A stretch of DNA of 64,000 bases from Paragonimus westermani (lineage: Eukaryota > Platyhelminthes > Trematoda > Plagiorchiida > Troglotrematidae). The notes beneath the pieces were generated by a model. It saw nothing but the letters and a program-made list of their open reading frames with translations, searched no databases and was not told the origin of the DNA. The number at the start of each line of letters is the position of its first letter. Position 1 is the stretch's first letter. Of the stretch, positions 41,201 to 47,019 are shown one piece after another. Location: NCBI GenBank assembly GCA_008508345.1, contig QNGE01000761.1, positions 165,600 through 229,599 of the forward strand, read 5' to 3'. A program made the translations under genes and the position numbers.

Positions 41201-42289
41201 GTATAGCTTTATTTATCACTTCTAAGGAATTAGAGCTCTAAAAGTACAGTGTCAGCACGAAGAGTAGGATATCCAAACAGGTTTCTTCCAGAGTATGTGT
41301 GAAGTTTGGAACTTCCGACCCTGACAGCGCTGTTTCCGTAGATGTTCTGTGTTAAAGGGATTTTTCTTTTCGGAGTTTTCACAGTACACTCACTCTCCAA
41401 TCTATGGTATTCGTCCAGACTAAGTGGTTCACAGTCTTGAAACATGGGAGAATCAAAGGCCCTGCGTTTAACTCTCATTAAACAACACAACGCGCACTGA
41501 ACTGCTAGCCATAAGGTGGATGGTTCCGGCCCCAGTTAACCCAAGATCTCGCCTAGACGTCAGCAGTGTAGGGGCAATTAGACCGTTCACGAAAAAAAAC
41601 GTATAGACTCGTACCGTCACAGGAGATGTGATTTGAAAGCAGTTTAAAAATCACGTACTCACTTGTTGTGGTTCCATCATAAAGTAGAAATCGTCATATT
41701 CATACACAACGTTTTCTGGGATATTCCTGCCTGAGCTGAGGTATCGTGCAGCCCAGTGAGCATCAACTAACTGCCAAGAACCTCGTATGTGTATCACATT
41801 CCAAGAATGATTAGAAGGTAACCCAGAAAAGCGATCACCTGGAAGATAATCGACACCTTTTGCATACCCACTCACAGTGATACAGTGTATGTTAGAATAG
41901 CTGAACGCTTTTCGTAAGCAAAGCAGAAATTACCTGCACATGATTTCAAAAATTCTAGCGAATGTTCCCCGATTATACTTAAAAGAGAGCAAAACTTCTT
42001 CAGGTGAATTCGGTGGCGACGATTCGAAACGTATATTTTGCATATCCTTCGAAGACATCCACCGAAAGATTACTCTGGCTCGTTCCAACTCATCCAACTT
42101 ATACCGGTATACTAAATCCCACATTAAATCTCTGAAGGCAGGATGATCACATCCCGCGACCTGTGGTAGTAAGAGCTTCAATAACACCAAATACCTGTAT
42201 GGCATGTTCGTCAACCTTAGAAAAAACATCAGGTCTATCATATACTTGATGTTTGAAATATTTCTGCAACTCCGGGGGTGGATGACTCC
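8063..42289 (-). CDS. KY: KY-like (kyphoscoliosis peptidase / hillarin family) transglutaminase-fold gene, multi-exon
   Basis: This gene-level entry covers exons listed separately at 42289-42195, 42160-41934, 41900-41663, 33784-33374, 27305-26906, 18247-17892 and 8293-8063. Joining them at GT/AG sites keeps the frame at every junction (phases 0, 2, 0, 0, 1, 0). The order matches KY/hillarin proteins: a helical lead-in, a transglutaminase-like core with SNHSWN and LVDAHW motifs, then beta-rich KY domains. Family members are cytoskeletal; in vertebrates KY acts at the muscle Z-disc. Intron lengths are 34, 33, 7878, 6068, 8658 and 9598 bases. The 5' end is not found: upstream of the first exon lies LINE copy A with a BEL insertion, so earlier exons may be beyond it or outside the window. 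An Arg appears where the catalytic Cys is expected. Membership of the last exon is inferred from phase and strand only. Confidence 0.75.
8294..10939. other. Intron-like sequence, no gene recognised
   Basis: This is the left part of the 9.6-kb intron. It contains a 161-codon plus-strand frame (8920-9405) with no recognisable domain and overlapping open frames on the other strand. I treat that frame as probably fortuitous. Confidence 0.45.
11335..11678 (+). pseudogene. LINE reverse transcriptase, N-terminal part, cut by gap
   Basis: About 114 codons of reverse transcriptase run into the gap, including the conserved AAGPDDI, PIFKKG and NHRGISL blocks of non-LTR polymerases. The catalytic palm would lie in the unknown bases. 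The frame continues upstream through two TGA stops, so the ATG at 11335 is not the true start. Confidence 0.85.
11679..12340. other. Assembly gap (662 N)
   Basis: This is a run of N inside the LINE. The flanks are the start of the reverse transcriptase and its extreme C-terminus. More than 662 bases of coding sequence would be expected between them, so either the gap length is an estimate or the copy has an internal deletion. Confidence 0.97.
12342..12527 (+). pseudogene. LINE ORF2 C-terminal end
   Basis: This starts MTWRREMKSFTKGLATVGR and matches nearly residue for residue the intact C-terminus at 38984-39168. A TGA at 12483-12485 stands where the other copy has TGG (Trp). The true stop is at 12525-12527. 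Confidence 0.85.
12820..17891. other. Intron-like sequence, no gene recognised
   Basis: This is the remaining part of the 9.6-kb KY-like intron to the right of the LINE. I saw no frame with recognisable protein features and no further LINE tails. Short frames near 14.1-14.6 kb and 16.1-16.9 kb overlap on both strands and look fortuitous. Confidence 0.45.
17892..18247 (-). CDS. KY-like gene, end of KY domain and start of Pro/Ser-rich tail
   Basis: Acceptor CTCGTACAG/GG restores the split Gly codon from the previous exon. The product reads EYGLEIYANEPAEGDTYTHM and CQYLIHYEAPVGW, the characteristic end of a KY domain. It then turns into a low-complexity Pro/Ser/Gly-rich stretch (PTTPRLTASGSDAGPSPQ and onward) ending DSQYAEANT at donor ACG/GTGTGT. 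The length of 356 bases gives phase 1 to 0. The tail donor is less certain than the KY part. Confidence 0.78.
18248..26905. other. Large intron (8658 bases)
   Basis: Phase and protein continuity (LPEPG on one side, EYGLEIYANEP on the other) identify this as one intron. It includes a structured-looking segment at about 20.2-20.4 kb. I found no coding sequence I can support; frames such as 21571-21086 and 23150-22878 have no recognisable features. Confidence 0.6.
20290..20400. repeat. Possible repeat-derived segment with a short hairpin
   Basis: A GC-richer stretch (GGACCAAAGCCCCAGTTAGC, then CACAGGCCTGACTACCACG) stands out from the AT-richer intron and contains the inverted pair ACCACG...AAGGTGGT. 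It resembles a repeat fragment, but I could not match it to another copy in this window. Confidence 0.25.
26906..27305 (-). CDS. KY-like gene, second KY-type beta domain exon
   Basis: The exon begins after acceptor TTGTTTAG and reads ELSNLTIGRESTFRAACEYK, then IVCDAP and DANWGPAWPHVQHYALEPSH, typical of the KY beta domain with its W-G-P segment. It ends VTLPEPG at donor CCTG/GTGAGT. The length is 400 bases and it leaves phase 1. The frame contains no start codon of its own, which is expected for an internal exon; the overlapping ATG-started frames are shadows. Confidence 0.8.
27306..29606. other. Intron-like sequence left of the tandem duplication
   Basis: This is part of the 6068-base KY-like intron (33373-27306). 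It has a tRNA-like segment near 27541-27606 and one ambiguous base at 27900. No coding sequence is supported. Confidence 0.5.
27541..27606 (-). repeat. tRNA-like / SINE-like segment with A- and B-box-like motifs
   Basis: On the minus strand a TGGCCAGGGGTGGTAAGG stretch resembles a polymerase III A box. About 30 bases on, GCCGGTTCGAGCCTC fits the B box / T-arm consensus GGTTCGANNCC. The acceptor and T stems pair poorly by eye, so a working tRNA is unlikely. A tRNA-derived SINE remnant or decayed tRNA gene fits better. Confidence 0.4.
29607..30492. repeat. 886-bp tandem duplication, copy 1
   Basis: The block from ATTACGACTGCTTC to GGCATCCT is repeated directly next door with no spacer. Reading the two copies side by side I see two differences (A29626 versus G30512, T29738 versus C30624). 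It contains a minus-strand LINE 3' end plus about 250 bases of flank. Confidence 0.95.
29708..30243 (-). pseudogene. TGA-tail LINE C-terminus and 3' tail (copy 1 of duplication)
   Basis: The minus strand encodes a LINE C-terminal segment (SLRWLGHVFHMPAEHLPYRA, HRLSGWGPRGHSNRWLDTL, EMVMCRSQW) and ends in a (TGA)n-type tail at about 29709-29720. Compared with the copies at 12.4 and 39.0 kb it is considerably diverged. The reverse transcriptase is absent. Confidence 0.8.
30493..31378. repeat. 886-bp tandem duplication, copy 2
   Basis: This is the second copy, offset by exactly 886 bases, sharing the junction dinucleotide CT with copy 1. No transposon signature bounds the unit, so unequal exchange, replication slippage or an assembly artefact are the candidate explanations. 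Confidence 0.95.
30594..31129 (-). pseudogene. TGA-tail LINE C-terminus and 3' tail (copy 2 of duplication)
   Basis: The protein is identical to that at 29708-30243 because it lies inside the 886-bp duplicate. It carries the same RWLGH and GWGPRG blocks and the same 3' tail. Confidence 0.8.
32064..32190 (+). pseudogene. Very decayed LINE C-terminal fragment
   Basis: The plus frame reads NRLWRPRDKGFTMNEKVCN, then FLHGWETVQ. This lines up with HLWRQRDISLKLKRRVYK and LYGSETWPL in the LINE copy at 38.6 kb. Identity is limited, so the assignment is tentative. Confidence 0.4.
33185..33219 (+). mobile_element. TGA-tail LINE 3'-terminal fragment
   Basis: GAGTGTGAACCACTGATGTA followed by TTTCTGCCTATGATGA matches the tail of the plus-strand LINE ending at 39441. 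It lies just downstream of the KY-like exon, inside the read-through frame. Confidence 0.65.
33374..33784 (-). CDS. KY-like gene, exon after the transglutaminase-like core
   Basis: The acceptor TTGTTCTAG is followed by GCAGTTTAC. The product begins AVYSHFPEDPRWQLLPVPLT and continues LKQFESLPLTKSQFFKC, the region that follows the catalytic core in KY proteins. It ends YYLTIYAQ at donor CCCAG/GTAATT. The length is 411 bases, exactly 137 codons, phase 0 to 0. The open frame runs past the donor to 33143, but that extension includes a LINE tail fragment (33185-33219) and is probably intron read-through. Confidence 0.82.
33785..36480. other. Intron-like sequence, nothing recognised
   Basis: This is the left part of the 7878-base KY-like intron. 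Short frames such as 35338-35099 (minus) have no recognisable domain. I saw no repeat tails. Confidence 0.45.
36540..37000 (+). pseudogene. LINE endonuclease-domain fragment
   Basis: The plus strand reads, with stops, LVTVGAFDVHTLRQTGQQAA, LDVCCGSET, and RFFLKVSGYNDAESLGRAGV. This is the opening of an apurinic-type endonuclease of the TGA-tail LINE: N-terminal beta strand, the CxSET block carrying the catalytic Glu, then the strand leading to the AGV block. No ATG-started frame covers it because of internal stops. It is in antisense orientation within the KY-like intron. Confidence 0.6.
37001..38039. other. Intron-like sequence, nothing further recognised
   Basis: The first hundred or so bases may still be LINE. 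The rest, including the minus frame at 37759-37355, shows no recognisable protein family. Confidence 0.4.
38040..38599 (-). mobile_element. Older TGA-tail LINE, 3' half (host of nested insertion)
   Basis: The reverse complement matches the LINE C-terminus and 3' UTR: the VRGG..MT region, a GWG block, the long 3' UTR and the AACCATTGATGTATTAG tail. The frame is broken in several places. The match stops abruptly at the direct repeat AGTACATCAC and continues at 39442. Confidence 0.85.
38590..38599. repeat. Target-site duplication, left (AGTACATCAC)
   Basis: The ten bases AGTACATCAC occur at both ends of the plus-strand LINE at 38600-39440, here and at 39441-39450. The first A of the right copy could also belong to the tail, so the length is 9-10. 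Confidence 0.85.
38600..39440 (+). mobile_element. 5'-truncated TGA-tail LINE inserted in opposite orientation
   Basis: The insertion begins in the C-terminal part of ORF2 and runs through the stop and 3' UTR to a TATGATTATGATGATG tail. Flanking 10-bp duplications and resumption of the minus-strand host LINE on both sides show a target-primed insertion with 5' truncation. Confidence 0.9.
38602..39168 (+). CDS. LINE ORF2 C-terminal domain, uninterrupted
   Basis: 188 codons are open from the truncation point to the natural stop: RHLWRQRDISLKLKRRVYK, SLYGSETWPLR, RCRRSVARIGW, RLRWLGHVLRMPASRLPRR, GGQIMTWRREMK, GWGPRDSQSRWLETLGEM. This C-terminal region follows the polymerase in such LINEs. Without the endonuclease and polymerase it has no catalytic function. 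The lack of stops suggests a young insertion. The ATG is fortuitous. Confidence 0.85.
   Translation: MRHLWRQRDISLKLKRRVYKTTVSAVSLYGSETWPLRIEDVNRPQVYGHRCRRSVARIGWHKRVSNEEVRKRVFGSDCHTSCFVQSLRLHRLRWLGHVLRMPASRLPRRVLFADTAADWCKVRGGQIMTWRREMKSFAKGLATVGRVRLPGWGPRDSQSRWLETLGEMVANRAQWRECCSCLSELSVK
39441..39450. repeat. Target-site duplication, right (AGTACATCAC)
   Basis: This is the partner of the repeat at 38590-38599. Confidence 0.85.
39451..40316 (-). pseudogene. Older TGA-tail LINE, reverse transcriptase part (host of nested insertion)
   Basis: The minus strand reads, with frameshifts, RVRVYGEPSDIFSARSGVHQ, GCPLSPLLVVFVIGEIMED (palm and fingers of the polymerase), then DQFVYLGICIS and SAVLLYSNETWPLRTVHVNR. 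The catalytic YADD block reads HAHD here (codons around 40009-40020), so the polymerase is dead. It joins directly to 38599 across the inserted plus-strand LINE. Confidence 0.85.
40317..41662. other. Intron-like sequence with a decayed LINE fragment
   Basis: This runs from the nested LINE block to the KY-like exon donor at 41663. It contains a plus-strand LINE C-terminal trace at 40905-41101. An AATAAACGTCG stretch near 40760 resembles sequence inside LTRs, but no ends were found. A minus frame at 41490-41230 has no recognised domain. Confidence 0.45.
40905..41101 (+). pseudogene. C-terminal fragment of a different LINE family
   Basis: The plus frame reads YTAISLWFLYLQKDTVQLEA, then VQRRTSRATLG, the typical W-x-P-Y...D...LE-x-VQRR-x-T block at the C-terminus of CR1/jockey-type ORF2. 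It ends at stops. It differs from both the TGA-tail LINE and copies A-D. Confidence 0.55.
41663..41900 (-). CDS. KY-like gene, exon with His/Asp half of transglutaminase-like domain
   Basis: The exon follows a 33-base intron (41933-41901, GTAATT...TTCAG). With the split Ser codon it reads SYSNIHCITVSGYAKGVDY, then GLPSNHSWNVIHIRG and WQLVDAHWAARYLSSGRN. The His of SNHSWN and the Asp of LVDAHW occupy the second and third positions of the transglutaminase/papain-like triad. The exon ends FYFMMEPQQ at a strong donor, CAACAA/GTGAGTACG, in phase 0. The next intron is 7.9 kb and holds the nested LINE block. Confidence 0.85.
41934..42160 (-). CDS. KY-like gene, exon with N-terminal half of transglutaminase-like domain
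   Basis: The exon begins after acceptor ACCACAG and reads VAGCDHPAFRDLMWDLVYRY, then ERARVIFRWMSSKDM, a clear KY/hillarin signature. It ends with RGTFARIFEIMC and a split codon at donor AG/GTAATT. In enzymatically active relatives the nucleophilic Cys sits three residues before the Phe/Tyr of this helix. Here that position is Arg, codon CGG at 41969-41971. The exon is 227 bases and leaves phase 2. Confidence 0.82.
42195..42289 (-). CDS. KY-like gene, first visible exon (lead-in to transglutaminase-like core)
   Basis: The minus strand reads SHPPPELQKYFKHQVYD and then DVFSKVDEHAIQ, the conserved lead-in ahead of the KY transglutaminase-like core. A pyrimidine-rich acceptor (CTCTTTCTTCAG) gives a start at 42289. 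The reading frame is open further upstream to 42422, so the 5' boundary could instead lie there. The donor CAG/GTATTT at 42195/42194 opens a 34-base intron. The 3' end of LINE copy A starts only about 150 bases upstream. Confidence 0.7.
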
Positions 42290-42434
42290 CTGAAGAAAGA
42301 GGCGCTGGGAGCTCAAATCCCGCCGGTGCATACATCACACGACGTGAACAGATAACAGGGCAATAGGACAAAGAACGCGCGCACGTTTTAGTGACCTTCA
42401 GAAATGAGCGTGGTGCTTTCAAACTATGGTCGTT

Positions 42435-43145
42435 TAGTTTCAGCGATTTTCAGAGATTCGTACACGGGTTCGAGGCTGGGGGCCTGATCTACCCGGATCC
42501 AGTCAGTTTGTTCGTTTCAATGTCCGGCGGTTTTCTGTTGACCTGAAAGGCAGTCACTGAAAACGGGGTGTAGCGCCGCTCTTAGGGGTTACAGAAAGTA
42601 CCAAGAACAGAGTAAAATAATAATCCAGGAAAACAGCATAAATTATTAATTTAGCGGTTTATTAAGTAGGTGAGAATCCAATAACATTTTGAGGTGGTCC
42701 TTAGAATAGCAGCTAACAATCTCTAGTGGTAGGTCGTTTCAGTAGTTGATAACCCTATAAGAGAAGAACTGTACAGTTCTTAGGAAGGTCCGAGGTCGAA
42801 GCTTGTATAGCTTCTTGTCGTGACCTCTTCAACTTTTATCGCTCATTAGGGTGAAGAATTGTTGCACGAGTCCTGTGCTAAAGAGAAAGTGTGTAAGAAT
42901 TAAGTCGCCGCGGAGTCTACGAAACTCAGGTGGACAAAGATCGAGAATTTCGGGGCGAGACTCGTAGGATAAACTTTTTGAAATATTTAGAGGCGACAAC
43001 AAATGACATGCACTTGTTCGTGAGTATTCCTTAAAAACAGGTCAGTAATTTCAGAAGCNTCTGACCAGCATTTATTACGTTTAAGGTCAATGTGCAATTC
43101 AGTGGGATCACTCGCATTCCAAATTTTCAAGTCATCAGTGAAAAG
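42435..43145 (-). mobile_element. CR1-like LINE copy A, 3' part
   Basis: The minus strand matches copies B-D from the YTDD region (TDDLKIWNASDP, next to the BEL insertion) through the C-terminus into a 3' UTR that ends with short repeats related to TCGCTGAA near 42440. The frame has many stops. An ambiguous base lies at 43059. The element continues at 50267 beyond the BEL insertion. Confidence 0.8.
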
Positions 43146-43150
43146 GAGGG
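43146..43150. repeat. BEL element target-site duplication, left (GAGGG)
   Basis: GAGGG immediately precedes the 5' LTR, and the same five bases follow the 3' LTR at 50262-50266. Confidence 0.9.
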
Positions 43151-43696
43151 TGTAGGGCATTTTTGAAGGTCGAAATTCCCCTCGACTGATCCTGCTGCGA
43201 CCTTCCTCGTGACCCCGTCCAAGTACACACTTGTTTTCGTTATTCCCACATCACATGTCTAAACGTACTAATTCCTCCAACCCACCTCCCTCAGTCATTG
43301 AATCCCAGTTACCCACCCCACACCTATTGTTATCTGTCAGTCTCACCCTCCCTACCCCTGTGAATACGGTCCGCCATTAAACTGTCACCAGCCCGTCGGT
43401 CTGCCCGAAGCCCTGTTATTTAGACACACACCAGACCGATCTGATCGCATTCGGTCGGCTCGTCATTGTCTGTCGGTCGTTTGTGCTTGTACTTGATGTG
43501 CCCTTTGGACCCTTGACGGCCTATTGCGGCCAAACAATGTTTTATCCCACGAACGCAAACGAATTGAGGTTTGTTCTTGAAATTGATTATATTATTTATG
43601 TCAATAGTACCACGTTTCCAGCCACTTGATTTGATTCTGATATTTGGCGTCGTTGGTTATACGTGCGTCACTCAACGTTCGTCGGGAGAACGTACA
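43151..43696 (+). repeat. BEL 5' LTR
   Basis: A 546-base direct repeat with TG...CA ends, four substitutions from the 3' LTR and no indels. The promoter and polyadenylation signals of the element should lie here; I could not place a TATA box with confidence. Confidence 0.95.
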
Positions 43697-43698
43697 AA

Positions 43699-43850
43699 AC
43701 TCAATTCCGCGTTTCCTCAATCGTCAAGTGGAATTCGTGGCGTCTCTCTGTTTCGTGTGCTGAAGTCATTCACTACTCAATTCTACGTTTCCTCGATCGT
43801 TGAGAGGAATTCCTGCCGTCTATTTGATTCTCGTACTGAAGTTGTTTAGT
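43699..43850 (+). repeat. Two imperfect 76-bp direct repeats in the BEL leader
   Basis: Units at 43699-43774 and 43775-43850 both begin ACTCAATTC, carry GTTTCCTC.ATCGT and end around CTGAAGT. They lie directly after the 5' LTR, where a primer-binding site is expected. Confidence 0.75.
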
Positions 43851-43934
43851 ACTGCAAGTTGGCCGATCAGTCTGTTTGAACACACTACGTCGCAGTTTTT
43901 GGTTTTTCGAGGGTCCAAGGATCACAAATCGACG

Positions 43935-44790
43935 ATGTCAACTCCAAGACAACCAACTGACATCCCAACAGCTGCAACCGTAGACAAATTCGAGCACGCA
44001 GCCGTTGATGTTTATTCTTATTCTTGTTCTCATATTGATAATAAGTCTGTTATCAGTAGGATGCGCTCTCATAGGTGAGTACTTGAGTTGAAGGAGAAAT
44101 ACCTTAATTGAGAACTAGAGTTAGGACTATTAAGAGTTAAACTAAGGCACAGGCGGGAACTTCCAAAAATGAGAAAGGACGTTGAAGTAGCCAGGACAGA
44201 AGAGCGAGCCAATGAACAGTCGATCGATACTGTGTCACGAATAAGGGGTTATGTCGATTATTGCGGCGCACATATCGGTCTTAGTTCGACGACTGGGTTG
44301 GCTGTGTTCACCCCGCCAGACGTGAGAGCGAACATTGTTAAAAACGCTGTGGCGTCTGCCTTGCAAGCTCTGGTTAAGGGCCTAGAGCTCACTTTGATGG
44401 CAATCCAATAGAGTATTGGAAATTTATTAAGCAGTTCGAATTCTATGTGGCCAACGTCTACTTTATCTTCTGCACTATGGTGGGGGAGGCGCTAAAGAAG
44501 CAATTGGTGAGTGCATCATTCTCCCACCCACAAGTGGTCTTCGGAGTGCTCGGAGGATATTGAGTGAGCTTTTCGGTCAGATCCACCACGTCGCTCTGTT
44601 GTTATTGGATAGACTATTAAGCAATCCCAAAGTCGTTGTTAACAGCTCTGAAGCGTTATCCGCCTCAGCCATTAAGATGGAGAGCTGTCACATTGCGCTC
44701 ACTGAAATGAGCTACATTGCCGATCTGAACTCGCTGAGTACTTTGGAAAAGATATCGCGCAATTTGCTAAAACCCCTGCAGTGTCAGTGA
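43935..44790 (+). pseudogene. BEL gag region, broken
   Basis: A likely start is at 43935 (MSTPRQPTDIP). The frame has stops at 44076-44078 and about 44109. It resumes in the same frame at 44169 (MRKDVEVARTEERANEQSID), then shifts near 44393, where frame 2 reads FDGNPIEYWKFIKQFEFYV, a conserved Pao/BEL gag motif. It shifts again to frame 1 at about 44560 (LFGQIHHVALLLLDRLLSNP). Gag forms the particle core; here it cannot be made whole. Confidence 0.75.
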
Positions 44791-44856
44791 GCTGAGTCCG
44801 TTGATAAAATATCACTTGGCGGTGGGGAACCAGATTTCCTCAACCTGCTAGAGTTC

Positions 44857-45849
44857 GTGTCCTCTCGAGCCAGAGTAGCTGGTAGCCGTTTCGGCCAACT
44901 GGCAAGCCGAAACGAGAGAATTTCCCGGGACGAAGAACGGCCCTTCAACCGCAATGCTCCTGAAAGGAAACCTGCACCGCGTAGTTCCATATATAGCAAT
45001 CAATTTAATGAAGCGTTTCCGAAGACGCTTACTTGTCAGCTCTGTAAGGGTAATCATGAGTTGAGCAACTACAGCGAATTCGCCGTTCTCGGCGTACCGG
45101 AAACATGGACCGTTGTAAAAGCGGGGAGAATATGTTTCGTGTGTCTTGGGTCTGGTCACCGCATCTATGACTGCCGTGTACGAAGGAAGTGCGGTGTGGA
45201 GAACTGTGGGGTTGGGCACCATAGGCCCCTCCACGGCGTTAGACGTCTACCTACTGAGTCGACAGAAGGAGCGGTGCGTGCTAATTACAGGTCCACTAAC
45301 ACCGTACAACGGGGAACGATATTGGGGATGATTCCCATAAGGGTAGTCGGCCCGACAGAGGGCGTTCTGACTTACGCACTCCTGGACAGCAGTTCGGACA
45401 CCACATTGGTGAGTCAAGCGCTAATTGGTCGGCTTAACTTCACTGGAAAACCGTCCGAAGTAAGAGTCACCACAATCACCGGCTCACAAGTGATTCCGGG
45501 AAGGACGGTTGCCCTAGAGATTCGTTCGCTTGACGGGGAGGACGAAGTTGCGGTCGAGCTTGTGCATTCCGTACCCAGTTTGCAGATGAAGCCACCAATA
45601 GATGCAATTCGAAACGAGATCTGCAAGTGTCCACATCCAGAAGGCGCTTCTTTTGGAAAAGTCCCAGATAAAAGGGTCAGTATCCTCATCGGCAACGGCG
45701 TCCCCGAAGCACACTGGGTGTTAGACCAAAGACCAGGAGATAGGAAGCAGTCTTATGCAGTCAAGAGACTCCTAGGCTGGATTTTACTAGGACCGCTAGG
45801 GTCTTACGAGCGTGGATTGTCTGCCGTTAACTGCCTTGGTCGCGGGTAA
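44857..45849 (+). pseudogene. BEL gag zinc-knuckle and protease segment
   Basis: 330 codons are open from 44857, continuous with 44560 apart from a TGA at 44788-44790. Residues 60-67 begin a first knuckle (CQLCKGNH) whose final Cys is replaced by Tyr. Residues 93-106 form a complete CFVCLGSGHRIYDC knuckle, followed by C112, C117 and H121-H122. The aspartic protease motif at 175-183 reads LLDSSSDTT, where family members normally have Gly after DS. The frame stops at 45849, where the sequence becomes unrelated AT-rich DNA. Confidence 0.85.
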
Positions 45850-46244
45850 CTCGAAATCTGGTTTAAATTTGCTTGGTGTCATTGTCTATTCATATTTTTG
45901 CTATCTTGGTGCCTGGTGCATCAAAAAATTATACACGATCACTGCTATTCTTTGTCGAATAGCATAACTCATTGAGTATTGTATTATTCGTTTTCGATAT
46001 TATTCGTATTAATAGTGTATTAGCTTTTTTGTCCTTGATAGTATCCGTATTATTTTCTAGCATCGTGTTTCCTTTCCGTTAACAACTGTCATATTTACTC
46101 ACAGACCATAACACAATGACACGCACAAGATCCAGCAGCATCGATGGATCAGAGGTATCGAGTGCTTGTGGTCGTTTCGGCTGCCGCATGACTGTTCAGA
46201 ACGGTATGCAGTGCCAGACGTGCCTACACTGGTACCACTTTAAG
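45850..46244 (+). other. Foreign segment inside BEL pol with a zinc-finger-like ORF start
   Basis: The AT-rich non-coding 45850-46115 is unlike the rest of the element. Then an ORF starts at 46116: MTRTRSSSIDGSEVSS, ACGRFGCRMTVQNGMQCQ, TCLHWYHFK, running into the gap. The C-x4-C...C-x2-C...WYH spacing is PHD-finger-like, a module found in ORF1 of some LINEs. It may be a second element inserted into the BEL pol gene or a scaffolding join at the gap. Confidence 0.5.
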
Positions 46245-47019
46245 NNNNNNNNNNNNNNNNNNNNNNNNNNNNNNNNNNNNNNNNNNNNNNNNNNNNNNNN
46301 NNNNNNNNNNNNNNNNNNNNNNNNNNNNNNNNNNNNNNNNNNNNNNNNNNNNNNNNNNNNNNNNNNNNNNNNNNNNNNNNNNNNNNNNNNNNNNNNNNNN
46401 NNNNNNNNNNNNNNNNNNNNNNNNNNNNNNNNNNNNNNNNNNNNNNNNNNNNNNNNNNNNNNNNNNNNNNNNNNNNNNNNNNNNNNNNNNNNNNNNNNNN
46501 NNNNNNNNNNNNNNNNNNNNNNNNNNNNNNNNNNNNNNNNNNNNNNNNNNNNNNNNNNNNNNNNNNNNNNNNNNNNNNNNNNNNNNNNNNNNNNNNNNNN
46601 NNNNNNNNNNNNNNNNNNNNNNNNNNNNNNNNNNNNNNNNNNNNNNNNNNNNNNNNNNNNNNNNNNNNNNNNNNNNNNNNNNNNNNNNNNNNNNNNNNNN
46701 NNNNNNNNNNNNNNNNNNNNNNNNNNNNNNNNNNNNNNNNNNNNNNNNNNNNNNNNNNNNNNNNNNNNNNNNNNNNNNNNNNNNNNNNNNNNNNNNNNNN
46801 NNNNNNNNNNNNNNNNNNNNNNNNNNNNNNNNNNNNNNNNNNNNNNNNNNNNNNNNNNNNNNNNNNNNNNNNNNNNNNNNNNNNNNNNNNNNNNNNNNNN
46901 NNNNNNNNNNNNNNNNNNNNNNNNNNNNNNNNNNNNNNNNNNNNNNNNNNNNNNNNNNNNNNNNNNNNNNNNNNNNNNNNNNNNNNNNNNNNNNNNNNNN
47001 NNNNNNNNNNNNNNNNNNN
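46245..47019. other. Assembly gap (775 N)
   Basis: This run of N hides the BEL reverse transcriptase core and the end of the foreign segment. Confidence 0.97.

Noticed and set aside
44848..45234. Minus-strand frames over the BEL gag and integrase
   Set aside because: They are antisense shadows of the element's coding strand.
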